DNA of 64,000 nucleotides. It comes from an uncultured Clostridium sp. Lineage in GTDB: Bacteria; Bacillota; Clostridia; Clostridiales; Clostridiaceae. How positions within the stretch are numbered: the first letter of the stretch is position 1; every line of letters starts with the position of its first letter. Positions 34,410 through 44,357 of the stretch are shown in pieces. The stretch spans positions 254,273 through 318,272 of the forward strand of contig NZ_CAJURG010000003.1 in NCBI RefSeq assembly GCF_910588715.1, given 5' to 3'. A program made the position numbers and the translations under genes. The notes beneath the pieces were generated by a model. It saw only the letters and a list, made by a program, of their open reading frames with translations. It searched no databases and was not told where the DNA came from.

Positions 34410-36026
34410 TTATAATTTATTAAATTTTTCACTTCCAATATTATTTAATGTTTTAATTGAAATAAATAACATAATTAAAAATACTGCTAATACTATAATT
34501 AAAATAATATCCATGTTATTAATATTAAATACATAAGTTAATAAAATTGTTATCCCCACTACCCCTAATATTAATAAGAATATACTTAAAATAGTAATCA
34601 TTACACTTGCACTTTGCTTTACTACTGTTGTAGGATTTGTCCATTCCATTTTAGGAAAATATAAATTAACTATTAATCCTATTACTGATGATAAGACACA
34701 AAATACTATACTTATTGATAAATTTAACATTAAATATTTAAAATTATATTTTAAACCTATATAAAATATAATATTCGCTATAATTACAGCTGGTATTGTT
34801 ATTATTAAGTTAGTTATTATCTTTCCCTTAAATATTTCTTTAGGTTCTATTGGCAAAACCTTTAATATCCATAGTCTATTTCCTTCTAATGATATAGACG
34901 AATTAGTTGTACAAGATAAACCAATAGTAAATATTAAAACAACTAATATTGCTATTGGAATTATATTTACTATTTCAGTATATTTAAATAATTCTGCCAA
35001 TGTTTCTTTACTTATAAATAAAGTGGCTATTGAACCTGCAACTAATAATACCATACCAATTGCAGTATTCATTACATAAATAGGTGTTGCAAAATATCTT
35101 TTTATTTCTTGATTAACTAAAGATTTAGTTATACTACTTGTTTCTAATTTTTTAATTTTATAATTTGCTCTTTTATAGCTTTCTGAAAGTTTTCCATTTA
35201 TTACTTTAAATGTTTTACTAAACACAAAAATAAATATTATAAATGGAATTATTGAAACTGCTATAAGTTTTGCTAAACTAACTAAATCAAAGTTTACCAA
35301 AGCATTTTTTAAATATAAAGCCGGCAGATATATATTAGATAATCCATTTACTATAAATTCACTGTTTGCAATAAATTTATTAATATAATTTTGCATATTA
35401 ATTAAAACTACCATAATTAATAAAGTAGCTATCATTCCGACCACTATAGTTAGCGTATTTTTATGTTTAAATCTTGATGAAATAAAAGTTATAATTACTG
35501 CTATTATTGCTGATGCTATTATTGGAATCATTGGTACAAAAATTAAACCAATCAATAATACACAAAAAAAGCTCCAAGATAAATTTCCATTATAAATAAA
35601 ATATACTATTGATGCTGGTATTATTATAAGTGCTGTTTCTATATAATTTATACTCATTAAGCTTAATATTTTGCTAGTTAATATTGTACTATTTTTTATA
35701 GGAAGAGACATTAACAAATCATAATCCTTAGAACTAAATAATGTACCTTGTGCCTTATAAATTGATGTAATAAAACTTAAAATGCTAGAAACTAATACAG
35801 CAATTATTAATATTAAATCTAAATATCCCATTGGTTTTAATACTGTTGCTAATGCAATTGAATATGATGTAGACATAAACCAAATTACTATAGCTATTAA
35901 TATTAAAGTTAGACTTGTAATAGTTAATTTCTTTTTTTCTTTAGAGCTATCTATATTTTTAGTTAAAGAATTAATACCTGTACTATTTATAAATGAATTT
36001 TTCAATAAAACAAATAAGTTACTCAT
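34410..36026 (-). CDS. ABC-2 type exporter permease, large (about 538 aa)
   Basis: A membrane protein with about twelve hydrophobic segments, including LTITSLTLILIAIVIWFM and LSISIVFCVLSSVIGLIVNLYF. It resembles the large ABC_tran_2 putative exporters of Firmicutes. It pairs with the ATPase encoded just upstream; the two genes overlap by ATGAGTAA. A TTG at 36032 is in frame, but the ATG at 36024-36026 has GGAG at about 10 nt. The substrate is not evident. In this setting (two exporters plus a two-component system) an antimicrobial peptide is the most likely cargo. Confidence 0.8.
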   Translation of the reverse strand: MSNLFVLLKNSFINSTGINSLTKNIDSSKEKKKLTITSLTLILIAIVIWFMSTSYSIALATVLKPMGYLDLILIIAVLVSSILSFITSIYKAQGTLFSSKDYDLLMSLPIKNSTILTSKILSLMSINYIETALIIIPASIVYFIYNGNLSWSFFCVLLIGLIFVPMIPIIASAIIAVIITFISSRFKHKNTLTIVVGMIATLLIMVVLINMQNYINKFIANSEFIVNGLSNIYLPALYLKNALVNFDLVSLAKLIAVSIIPFIIFIFVFSKTFKVINGKLSESYKRANYKIKKLETSSITKSLVNQEIKRYFATPIYVMNTAIGMVLLVAGSIATLFISKETLAELFKYTEIVNIIPIAILVVLIFTIGLSCTTNSSISLEGNRLWILKVLPIEPKEIFKGKIITNLIITIPAVIIANIIFYIGLKYNFKYLMLNLSISIVFCVLSSVIGLIVNLYFPKMEWTNPTTVVKQSASVMITILSIFLLILGVVGITILLTYVFNINNMDIILIIVLAVFLIMLFISIKTLNNIGSEKFNKL

Positions 36027-36744
36027 TATCAATCAACTCCATAAATACATCTTCTAATGAATTATTTCCTTTAACCTCTTCCATAGTTCCTACTGTAACT
36101 ATCCTTCCATCCTTAATAATTGCAATTTTGTCACATAGTTTTTCTGCAACCTCTAAAACATGAGTTGAAAAGAATATTGCACTACCTTCATTACAAACTT
36201 CTCTCATTATTTCTTTAAGAGTATGTGATGCTTTAGGGTCTAATCCAACAAATGGCTCATCTAATATTAATAGTTTAGGCTTATGAATTAATGCTGAAAT
36301 AATTGCTAATTTTTGTTTCATTCCATGAGAATATGATGATATTAAATCTCCTAAATATTTGGTTAGTTCAAATTTATCTCCATAATATCTAATTAAGTTT
36401 TCCCTTTGCTCTTTGCTTACTTTATAAATATCAGCTATAAAACTTAAATATTGTATTCCTGTTAAAGCATCATAAAGATCAGGATTATCTGGAATATATG
36501 CCATTACCTTTTTGCATTCTATTGGATTCTTTTTAATAGATTTATTATCTATTAAAATATCACCCTCATTAAATTCTAAAATTCCAATTATAGATTTAAT
36601 AGTAGTTGTTTTACCTGCTCCATTATGACCTATAAATCCAAATATTTCTCCCTTGTTTACTTTTAATGATATATTGTCTACAACTCTTTTACCTTTTGAA
36701 TATTCTTTTGAAAAATTTTTTATATATAACATAAAAACCCCCAC
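36019..36744 (-). CDS. ABC transporter ATP-binding protein, partner of the large permease
   Basis: The 241-residue ATPase has Walker A GHNGAGKTTT (about 39-48), signature YSHGMKQKLA and Walker B LLILDEPFVGLD, with the switch histidine in FFSTHVLEVAE. The fold is that of DrrA/CcmA-like export ATPases. It is coupled by overlap to the 538-residue permease gene downstream and lies 49 nt after the smaller permease gene. The C-terminal extension is short, so it probably carries no separate regulatory domain. Confidence 0.9.
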   Translation of the reverse strand: MGVFMLYIKNFSKEYSKGKRVVDNISLKVNKGEIFGFIGHNGAGKTTTIKSIIGILEFNEGDILIDNKSIKKNPIECKKVMAYIPDNPDLYDALTGIQYLSFIADIYKVSKEQRENLIRYYGDKFELTKYLGDLISSYSHGMKQKLAIISALIHKPKLLILDEPFVGLDPKASHTLKEIMREVCNEGSAIFFSTHVLEVAEKLCDKIAIIKDGRIVTVGTMEEVKGNNSLEDVFMELIDNE

Positions 36745-36793
36745 TTTAAATATTAAAGCTTAATTTTAATATAATATTTAGTTAATTATAAAA

Positions 36794-37675
36794 CTATTTA
36801 ATATCTTGAAACTTAAATAACTTTATTCCTGTAAATAATGAAATTATTATTGTTATCAAGGAAATTACTGTAGATTTAATTAAATCTACATTACCTGCTT
36901 TAATAGAAGTCGCTAATGCAGAATTATAAAATGGTAAAACTTCATAAATTCTATCAAACCAAGGATATATTCCATATAAAAATCCCACTAATAATGGTAT
37001 AACCGTAAATATTGCTACTGATATTCCAATTGTCGCTCCATTACTTTTTACTAATATTGCTATAACCATAATTAAAGAAGCTACAGCTGAACTAGCCATA
37101 AGCGATACTATAAATGTTTTTATCATTCCTAAAACTTGAGAAATCTCAAAACTTTGACCCCATCCATTAAATAAAGTAAATATTATTGTTGGTGTTATAG
37201 TTATAATCATTAAAATTATAGTAATTGCTATAACAATGGATATAAACTTTGACAAATAAAATTCTTCTCTTCTTTTACCGTAAGCTAAAAAATTTTTAAT
37301 TGTTCCTTGTGAATATTCCTTTGCCAATAATGCACCTACTAATATTCCTATTAATATTTCTATTACTCCTGACCCAAAAGAAGCATGAAATATCTCTATT
37401 GCAGTTGGATTCATTATATCCTTAGCTTGTAAATGGATACCTATTTGATTTAACATTACTACTTCATCATTATTTGATAATGATGTCATTTGTTTCATAA
37501 TCATTTCCTTTTGAGCTTCTGGCAAACTTCCTAAACTATCCATAATAATTTGATTGAAAAATTTTGAACCCATAAATATTGTTAATACTGCTAATAAAAT
37601 TGCAATAATCATTAATACTTTAAATGCTCTATTCTTAAATAATTTATATAGCTCTGCTTGTATAGACTTAATCAT
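36794..37675 (-). CDS. ABC-2 type permease, bacitracin/lantibiotic-immunity type
   Basis: The 293-residue protein begins MIKSIQAELYKLFKNRAFKVLMI, the cytosolic lead and first helix of BcrB/LanE-like permeases. A large external loop (about 40-100) precedes five more helices. It shares an 8-nt overlap (ATGATTAA) with the upstream ATPase gene, so the two are co-translated as one exporter. Such pairs pump bacitracin, lantibiotics or similar peptides away from the membrane. The actual substrate is unknown. Confidence 0.83.
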   Translation of the reverse strand: MIKSIQAELYKLFKNRAFKVLMIIAILLAVLTIFMGSKFFNQIIMDSLGSLPEAQKEMIMKQMTSLSNNDEVVMLNQIGIHLQAKDIMNPTAIEIFHASFGSGVIEILIGILVGALLAKEYSQGTIKNFLAYGKRREEFYLSKFISIVIAITIILMIITITPTIIFTLFNGWGQSFEISQVLGMIKTFIVSLMASSAVASLIMVIAILVKSNGATIGISVAIFTVIPLLVGFLYGIYPWFDRIYEVLPFYNSALATSIKAGNVDLIKSTVISLITIIISLFTGIKLFKFQDIK

Positions 37676-38591
37676 TTAATACACCTCCAATTACATTCAT
37701 AAAGTATTCTTCTAAATTCTCACCCTTTACCCCTATACTTTCAACAATTATGCCTGAATTCGAAAGAATTGAATTAACTTCTCCAACGTTATCTAAATTA
37801 GAAAATACTTTTATCTTTTTATTAGATAAAACTTGATAATCATTTATTCCTAACTTTCTTTCAAGAATAATTACTGTTCTAGATGTATCATCAACTTTTA
37901 AATCTATATACTTTCTACACTTTTCTTTTAATTCTTGCGATGTTATTTCTTCAATCAATTTTCCATTTGATATTATTCCATAAGTTGTTGCAAGTTCTGA
38001 TAATTCACTTAATATATGACTTGATATTAGTATTGTCATATCTTTTTCCTTATTTATTTTCTTTAATAACTCTCTTATTTCAATTATCCCCATAGGGTCA
38101 AGTCCATTTATAGGCTCATCTAAAATAAGAATCCTTGGATTTCCCATTATAGCATTTGCAATACCTAACCTTTGTTTCATTCCTAAAGAAAAATTTTTAA
38201 CCTTTTTCTTTTCAATATTCTTTAATCCAACTAACTCTAATACTTCATCAACACATTTATTTCCCGGAATATTTCTTATTCTTCTAGACACCTCTAAGTT
38301 TTCTCGTGCTGTCATATTATTATAAAATGAAGGTGTTTCAATTAAACTTCCAACCATTGTTCTTGCTTTATTTAATTCATTTTCTGAACTTGCACCTAAG
38401 AGTTCAATATCTCCATTAGTTTTGTGAATTAGCCCTGTAATAAGTCTTATTAATGTTGTTTTACCTGCACCATTTTGACCTATAAAGCCATATATCTCAC
38501 CTTTTTTAATTGTCATATTAACATTATTTACTGCTATTTGATTTCCATATTTTTTAGTAATATTATAAGTTTTTAATATAACATCTTTCAT
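37668..38591 (-). CDS. ABC transporter ATP-binding protein, BcrA-like
   Basis: The 307-residue ATPase has Walker A GQNGAGKTTLIR, signature FSLGMKQRLGIA and Walker B ILILDEPINGLDPMG, followed by SSHILSELSELA. The C-terminal 80 residues (ITSQELKEKCRKYIDLKV and following) match the extension of BcrA/lantibiotic-immunity ATPases. It is the first gene after the response regulator, with a promoter and regulator-type direct repeats in the gap (38652-38698). The downstream permease gene overlaps its stop codon. Confidence 0.9.
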   Translation of the reverse strand: MKDVILKTYNITKKYGNQIAVNNVNMTIKKGEIYGFIGQNGAGKTTLIRLITGLIHKTNGDIELLGASSENELNKARTMVGSLIETPSFYNNMTARENLEVSRRIRNIPGNKCVDEVLELVGLKNIEKKKVKNFSLGMKQRLGIANAIMGNPRILILDEPINGLDPMGIIEIRELLKKINKEKDMTILISSHILSELSELATTYGIISNGKLIEEITSQELKEKCRKYIDLKVDDTSRTVIILERKLGINDYQVLSNKKIKVFSNLDNVGEVNSILSNSGIIVESIGVKGENLEEYFMNVIGGVLND

Positions 38592-38651
38592 TTTATTTGC
38601 TCTCCTAATAAACCTAATTATTATTGTTTAATTGATTAACTTTATTTTATA

Positions 38652-38698
38652 TTTATAGTTATAAGATAACTTAAAGCAAATATTAAGAAAGTATTAAG
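38652..38698 (-). promoter_or_regulatory. Inducible promoter with OmpR-type direct repeats upstream of the exporter genes
   Basis: On the minus strand CTTAATA is repeated exactly 11 bp apart (plus-strand 38692-38698 and 38681-38687), a typical site for an OmpR-family dimer. TTGCTT (38679-38674), a 16-nt spacer and TATAAA (38657-38652) follow directly. The response regulator encoded next door is the likely activator. Confidence 0.6.
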
Positions 38699-38703
38699 TT
38701 TAA

Positions 38704-39399
38704 TTAATCTTTAAGCTTAAATCCAATTCCCCATACTGTTTGTATGTATTCATTATCTTTATCAAACTTTGAAAGCTTATTTCTTAAATTACTTACATGA
38801 ACATTGACAGTATTATCATATCCCATAAACTCATCATTCCAAACAGACTCAAAGAGATTTGATCTAGTAAAAACCTTATTAGGATTGGTAATCAATAAAT
38901 TTAGTATATCAAATTCTATAACTGTTAAATTTACTTCTTTTTTATTAACAAAAACTTGTCTGCTATCAATATCTAACTCCAAATTTTTATGAATTATCTT
39001 ATTATTAATATTATTTTTAGTAAAAAATTTTGTATATCTTCTTAACTGAGCTTCAACTCTAGCTAATAATTCGTTGATATCAAATGGCTTTATTATAAAA
39101 TCATCTGCTCCTAATTTAAGTACGGATATTTTATCCTCAGTGCTTGTTTTAGCTGAAGAAACTATTATTGGCATAAAATAATTTTTTCTTATTTCTTTTA
39201 TTAACTCTTCTCCTGATACTCCCGGTAACATCAAATCCAAAATTATAAGATCATATTCAAATTGTTCTATACACATCTTTGCCTCAGAACCAGAATAAGT
39301 TCCTCTAACATCATATCCATTTTGAATTAATATTTTACATAAAAGTCCGTTAATATCTGAATCATCTTCAACTACTAATATTTTTTTATTTAATATCAT
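38704..39399 (-). CDS. OmpR-family response regulator
   Basis: A receiver domain starts ILVVEDDSD; the phospho-acceptor Asp is in LIILDLMLPGVSG (about residue 53), with the Lys in DDFIIKPFD. A winged-helix effector domain follows (VNLTVIEFDILNLLITNPNKVFTRSNLF, HVSNLRNKL, TVWGIGFKL). A longer frame begins with GTG at 39411, but GAGGTG is then the ribosome site itself; the ATG at 39397-39399 is 9 nt from it and gives 231 residues. It likely controls the adjacent exporters together with the kinase at 33403. Confidence 0.92.
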   Translation of the reverse strand: MILNKKILVVEDDSDINGLLCKILIQNGYDVRGTYSGSEAKMCIEQFEYDLIILDLMLPGVSGEELIKEIRKNYFMPIIVSSAKTSTEDKISVLKLGADDFIIKPFDINELLARVEAQLRRYTKFFTKNNINNKIIHKNLELDIDSRQVFVNKKEVNLTVIEFDILNLLITNPNKVFTRSNLFESVWNDEFMGYDNTVNVHVSNLRNKLSKFDKDNEYIQTVWGIGFKLKD

Positions 39400-39476
39400 G
39401 TTAACATTCACCTCAAAAACAAAGTATTATGTAAATTATACCAAACATTAGATACTTTAATTTAAAATTTTATAAA

Positions 39477-39516
39477 AAAAACTGATTCCTATAATTTAAT
39501 ATAGGAATCAGTTTTT
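39477..39516. terminator. Terminator between uvrB and the response regulator operon
   Basis: A perfect 16-bp stem, AAAAACTGATTCCTAT (39477-39492) / 39501-39516, with T-runs on both strands. It marks the right edge of the accessory block. Confidence 0.85.
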
Positions 39517-39660
39517 ATATATGAGAGTAAAATTTTCGATATTTAATTTTTATATAGATTTCAAAACTATTCGCCTTTATTATAACATAACTAATTACAA
39601 TTTAATTATGAGAGTTATAAATGATATATATAAAAATATTTAATATCATTTCCAAGGAAA

Positions 39661-41631
39661 TTATTCTTCTTTAAGTTTATTAATCATATCTCTAAGTTCT
39701 GCCGCTCTCTCAAATTGAAGATTTTTAGCTGCATCTTTCATTTCTTCTGTATATTGTTTAATTAACTTATTTTTCTCCTTAGGAGTTAATTCAACTGCTT
39801 CGTCTACAATATAGTCAGCTTCCTCTTCAGCAACTTTTGTTGCTTCAATTACAGCCCTCACATCTTTAATAATAGTTTTAGGTATAATTCCATGTTCTTC
39901 ATTGTATTGCATTTGAATTTCCCTTCTTCTATTAGTTTCTTTAATTGCTCTATCCATAGAACCTGTAATTTTATCTGCATACATTATAACTTTACTTTCT
40001 GAATTTCTAGCTGCCCTACCTATAGTTTGAATCATTGAAGTTTCAGAACGTAAAAATCCTTCCTTATCTGCATCTAAAATTGCAACAAGTGCAACCTCTG
40101 GAATATCTAATCCCTCTCTAAGTAAATTTATTCCAACAAGAACATCGAACTTTCCTAATCTTAAATCTCTTATTATCTCCATTCTTTCAATAGTTTTTAT
40201 ATCTGAATGCATATAAGTAGTTTTAATTCCAAGTTCACTTAAATACTTAGTTAAATCTTCAGCCATTTTTTTAGTTAAAGTTGTTACTAATGTTCTAAAT
40301 CCTCTTTCAGTAGTTTTTAAAATTTCAGCATAAAGGTCATCTATTTGCCCTGTTACTGGTCTTATTTCAACCACAGGGTCTAATAATCCTGTAGGTCTAA
40401 TTATTTGTTCAGCTATATTAGTTGAATGATCTAATTCATATTGGGCAGGTGTTGCAGATACAAATATGATTTGATTAATTTTACTTTCAAACTCGGTAAA
40501 TTTTAATGGTCTATTATCATAAGCACATGGAAGCCTAAATCCATATTCAACTAGTGTATCTTTTCTTGATTTATCACCAGCATACATTGCTCTACATTGT
40601 GGTAAAGTAACATGACTTTCATCTATAAACATTAAATAATCATCTGGAAAATAATCTAATAATGTTTTTGGTGGAGTACCAGCCTTTCTTCCATCTAATA
40701 TCCTTGAATAATTTTCTATTCCGCTACAATATCCCATTTCTTTAATCATTTCTATATCGTAATTAGTTCTTTGCCTTAATCTTTGTGCCTCTAGTAATTT
40801 ATCTTGAGAGATTAATTCTTTTAATCTATCTTCAAGTTCATCTTCTATTTCTTTTATTGCTTTATCTAAAACTTCTTGTGATGCAGCAAAGTGAGATGCT
40901 GGGAATATAGCAACATGCTCTCTTTCACCTAATATTTTTCCTGTTAAAACATCAAATTCTCTTATTCTTTCTATCTCATCACCAAAAAACTCAATTCTAA
41001 TTCCTTTTGTAGAAGAAGAGGCTGGAATAATATCTAAGGAATCTCCTCTTACTCTAAAAGTACCTCTTGAAAAGTCAATATCATTTCTTTCATATTGAAT
41101 TTCTATTAGATTCTTTATTATTTCATCTCTTTCTTTTTCCATTCCAACCCTTAAAGAAATTGTAAGCTTCTTGTATTCATCTGGATTTCCTAAACCATAT
41201 ATACAAGAAACAGAAGCTACTATTATTACATCTTTTCTTTCAAATAATGCCGATGTAGCTGAGTGTCTTAACTTATCTATTTCATCATTTATTGCTGCAT
41301 CTTTTTCAATAAATGTATCTGTTTGAGGTACATATGCTTCTGGTTGATAGTAATCATAATATGAAACAAAATATTCAACTATATTATTAGGAAAAAACTC
41401 TCTAAATTCTGAACATAACTGTGCGGCTAAAGTTTTATTATGTGCTAAAACTATAGTTGGCTTTTGGACCTTTTCAATTATATTTGCCATGGTATAAGTT
41501 TTTCCTGAACCAGTTACACCTAAAAGAGTTTGATACTTCTCATTGTTTTTTATACCATTTGCTAAACTTTCAATTGCTGTTGGTTGATCTCCTGTGGGGT
41601 TAAATTTAGAATGAATCTTAAATTCTCCCAT
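39661..41631 (-). CDS. uvrB: Excinuclease ABC subunit B
   Basis: UvrB is the helicase-like damage verifier of nucleotide excision repair. The 656-residue protein has Walker A GVTGSGKTYTMANII (about 37-51) and the DNA-gripping beta-hairpin YYDYYQPEAYVPQTDTFIEKD. It also has the DEAD-like box MFIDESHVT, helicase motif VI QTIGRAARN, and a C-terminal UVR motif (NLQFERAAELRDMI) that contacts UvrC. It lies 22 nt after the MinJ-like gene, so it is transcribed with the cell-division cluster upstream. Confidence 0.97.
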   Translation of the reverse strand: MGEFKIHSKFNPTGDQPTAIESLANGIKNNEKYQTLLGVTGSGKTYTMANIIEKVQKPTIVLAHNKTLAAQLCSEFREFFPNNIVEYFVSYYDYYQPEAYVPQTDTFIEKDAAINDEIDKLRHSATSALFERKDVIIVASVSCIYGLGNPDEYKKLTISLRVGMEKERDEIIKNLIEIQYERNDIDFSRGTFRVRGDSLDIIPASSSTKGIRIEFFGDEIERIREFDVLTGKILGEREHVAIFPASHFAASQEVLDKAIKEIEDELEDRLKELISQDKLLEAQRLRQRTNYDIEMIKEMGYCSGIENYSRILDGRKAGTPPKTLLDYFPDDYLMFIDESHVTLPQCRAMYAGDKSRKDTLVEYGFRLPCAYDNRPLKFTEFESKINQIIFVSATPAQYELDHSTNIAEQIIRPTGLLDPVVEIRPVTGQIDDLYAEILKTTERGFRTLVTTLTKKMAEDLTKYLSELGIKTTYMHSDIKTIERMEIIRDLRLGKFDVLVGINLLREGLDIPEVALVAILDADKEGFLRSETSMIQTIGRAARNSESKVIMYADKITGSMDRAIKETNRRREIQMQYNEEHGIIPKTIIKDVRAVIEATKVAEEEADYIVDEAVELTPKEKNKLIKQYTEEMKDAAKNLQFERAAELRDMINKLKEE

Positions 41632-41653
41632 ATATTCACCTCCAATTTAAGTT

Positions 41654-42922
41654 TTATTTCTTATTTTTAAGTTCATTTATTATATTCTTTATCTCATCTG
41701 GCCTTATTTCAAACATCTCTTCTTTTTTAACCATTTTAGGAACTAATAAAAGTCCTAATCTTTTATTTCTAGGTTTTATATCATATTTGAAAACTTGTCC
41801 CGAATTATTTTTAATTTTAAGTGAAACTTTAAATAAGTTTTCTCTAGCTGCCTTAAAAATATCTCCTTCTGATTTTATATTTTGTCCATTAACTTCTATT
41901 ATTTTATCTCCACGCTTTAACCCAACTTCATAAGCCGGTGAATTAGGGGTAACTTCAAGAATCATTATTCCTTCATCATCACTTACATATAAACATTTTC
42001 CATTTTTCTCTACTCTATACTCATATTTCATAATTAATTCAAGAACTAATGGAGCATATATTATAGCTATTATTTCTCCTAATATATTAATGCTACCTAA
42101 TTGGGCCACTAAACTAACTGTTAATCCGTATATTAAAATAGTAATACCGCATCTTAGTGATTTTTTTTTCTTTTCTTGAGTAAATGTAACATTACTATAT
42201 CCTACTATTCCGTATAAAGGAATACTAGCTATCATTACAGTAGTTACTAAAGAAGTTAAAACTTTATTATTTATAATTGGCCACCAACTTGCTAAGTTTG
42301 AATAAATTGAATCATGGTTTGCTACACTATCATTAAAAATCATAAGTATAGCAATTGGTATTGGCCAATATCTACTAAACGAAAATCCTCCCGCTATTTT
42401 ATCATCTCTTTTTGTAAATACAGGTATTGCTCCTCTATTTCCATCAATTATAATTAGCAAACCTTCCAAAATATAAATTATACCTATAAATGTCATTAAT
42501 GATACTATATCTACATTTAAAAGCAGCTTCATTCCTGTAAGATTACTAAAAATATTTAATAAAACTCCTACAATACCTAATATGGCACTCGAATATGCAT
42601 ATGATATATACCTCTTTTTATAAAATAAAAATAATATAGATATCATAAATATAAATTCTATTCCTGAATTTTCACTAAATGTAACGCCAAGAACAGATAA
42701 TACTACACTTCCAATTGTACCTGCTAATATTCCTAATACAATTTGAGACAATGTAAGTTCTAGAGGGGTATTTAACCCCTCTCCTAATGTCATCTTTTGA
42801 ATGGATACTATCTTAATATTTTTTAAATAAAATATTATCCCAAATACTACAAGCATAATTAAATGTACTGGCTCAATTATTGCTACTGCTATAGACTTTA
42901 AACTATGAATTACTAAATCCAT
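41654..42922 (-). CDS. Polytopic membrane protein with a C-terminal PDZ domain (MinJ-like)
   Basis: The 422-residue protein has about eight membrane helices, then a PDZ domain (about 320-390; MILEVTPNSPAYEVGLKRGDKIIEVNGQ). A 30-residue tail follows (LGLLLVPKMVKKEEMFEIRPDE). The architecture and the position between a ctpB-type protease gene and uvrB match B. subtilis MinJ (YvjD), which bridges DivIVA and the Min division-site system. The sequence alone does not prove that role in Clostridium. Confidence 0.78.
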   Translation of the reverse strand: MDLVIHSLKSIAVAIIEPVHLIMLVVFGIIFYLKNIKIVSIQKMTLGEGLNTPLELTLSQIVLGILAGTIGSVVLSVLGVTFSENSGIEFIFMISILFLFYKKRYISYAYSSAILGIVGVLLNIFSNLTGMKLLLNVDIVSLMTFIGIIYILEGLLIIIDGNRGAIPVFTKRDDKIAGGFSFSRYWPIPIAILMIFNDSVANHDSIYSNLASWWPIINNKVLTSLVTTVMIASIPLYGIVGYSNVTFTQEKKKKSLRCGITILIYGLTVSLVAQLGSINILGEIIAIIYAPLVLELIMKYEYRVEKNGKCLYVSDDEGIMILEVTPNSPAYEVGLKRGDKIIEVNGQNIKSEGDIFKAARENLFKVSLKIKNNSGQVFKYDIKPRNKRLGLLLVPKMVKKEEMFEIRPDEIKNIINELKNKK

Positions 42923-42936
42923 TCAAGCCTCCTAAA

Positions 42937-44202
42937 CTAATTCTTCTCTCTTATTACCTCTAATGCTTTTTGAAATTGTGGATCAATATTTCTATCATAA
43001 TCCATTTTTAATACCTCTTGTGGTATTTCTACTAATATATCTGGTTCTATTCCTATGCCATGGATATTTTCACCATTTGGTGTGTAATACTTTGATACTG
43101 TAACTTTAAGTCCTCCCATATCATTAGGTAAAACTTTAAGTTGTTGAACTATACCCTTACCAAATGTTTTTGTACCTATAATTGTTGCAGCTTTATAATC
43201 TCTTAAAGCCCCAGTTACAACTTCTGAAGCACTAGCACTTCCACCATTTACAAGTACAACTAACGGCATTCCAATAGCATTTCCTCCTATTGAGTTTGAT
43301 GTTACTTTCTTATCATACTTATCAATTGTGTAAGTAATTACTTCCCCACTTGGAATAAAATTAGAAACCATCTCAACACACTCATTTAAGTATCCACCTG
43401 GATTTCCTCTTAAATCTAATATTAGTTTTTTCATTCCTTGTTGTTTTAATTCATTTAATTTTTCATTAAACTTATCACTTAATTCCTCATCACTAAAGGT
43501 TGTTATTTGCATATAACCAATTCCATCTTCTAAAATTTCTCCCTTTACTGACTCTGTTTTAATCTCATCTCTGACTATATTAATATCAAAAGGTTCTTCT
43601 ATACCTTCACGTTTAACCTTTAATGTAACTGGCTCACCTTTTTCTCCTCTTACTCTAGAAACAACTGCTTCTACATTTAAATCCTTTACTTCATAATCAT
43701 CAACTTTTAGTATTATGTCTCCATCTTTTAATCCTGCTTTTTCTGCTGGTGAACCTTTAATTGGAGATATTATTTTTACATTATTATCTCTAACACCTAA
43801 TTGAGCTCCTATTCCATAAAAGCTTCCTTGGCTTGATTCCATAAATGATTTAAATTCATCTCTATCCATATAAACAGTATATGGATCTCCTATAGCATCA
43901 GCCATTCCCTTCATAGCACCTTCTAAAAGTTTCTCATCATCAATTTCACCATTATACATTGAAAATAACATACTTCTCAAATTAAATAAATTTGAATACT
44001 TTTCTGTATCTTTAATATCCTCTAAATCACTGACTGCCTTTGATGGTATAGAACCAATAACAATCCCTTTAGTAGCTAGAATATTTCCTAAGTAAAATAC
44101 CCCTACATAGGTTACAAGTATTATAACTATCAGAACTAAATATTTAACTACTCCTCTTTTTCTATTGTTCGAATTTTCCTCTTGCATTTTATAATTCTGC
44201 AT
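42937..44202 (-). CDS. S41 family carboxy-terminal processing protease
   Basis: The 421-residue protein has an N-terminal membrane anchor (about 19-38) and a PDZ domain (about 118-200; IKGSPAEKAGLKDGDIILKVDD). An S41 protease domain carries the catalytic Ser in VNGGSASASEVVTGAL and the Lys in TKTFGKGIVQQ. Related proteins are CtpB (forespore signalling, sigma-K checkpoint) and CtpA. Position after ftsX fits CtpB/YvjB of B. subtilis. The active site should lie outside the membrane. Confidence 0.9.
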   Translation of the reverse strand: MQNYKMQEENSNNRKRGVVKYLVLIVIILVTYVGVFYLGNILATKGIVIGSIPSKAVSDLEDIKDTEKYSNLFNLRSMLFSMYNGEIDDEKLLEGAMKGMADAIGDPYTVYMDRDEFKSFMESSQGSFYGIGAQLGVRDNNVKIISPIKGSPAEKAGLKDGDIILKVDDYEVKDLNVEAVVSRVRGEKGEPVTLKVKREGIEEPFDINIVRDEIKTESVKGEILEDGIGYMQITTFSDEELSDKFNEKLNELKQQGMKKLILDLRGNPGGYLNECVEMVSNFIPSGEVITYTIDKYDKKVTSNSIGGNAIGMPLVVLVNGGSASASEVVTGALRDYKAATIIGTKTFGKGIVQQLKVLPNDMGGLKVTVSKYYTPNGENIHGIGIEPDILVEIPQEVLKMDYDRNIDPQFQKALEVIREKN

Positions 44203-44266
44203 AAATTCTCTTTCCTTTCTGCATAAAATAAAATTTATATTATTATAAATTCCCCCTTATTCACTT

Positions 44267-44306
44267 AAAACTACAACCCATAACCTAAGTAATGAGTTGT
44301 AGTTTT
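44267..44306 (-). terminator. Terminator after ftsX
   Basis: AAAACTACAACCCAT (44267-44281) / ATGAGTTGTAGTTTT (44292-44306) with one mismatch. The minus strand ends in TTTT. Confidence 0.7.
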
Positions 44307-44357
44307 AAAATAATTTCTATATTTATTTATTTTTACCTAATTAACAAATTCTATATA

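Noticed and set aside
38652..38698. TcdR-type promoter for the exporter operon
   Set aside because: The elements are TTGCTT and TATAAA with regulator-type repeats upstream, as for a sigma-A promoter activated by a response regulator.
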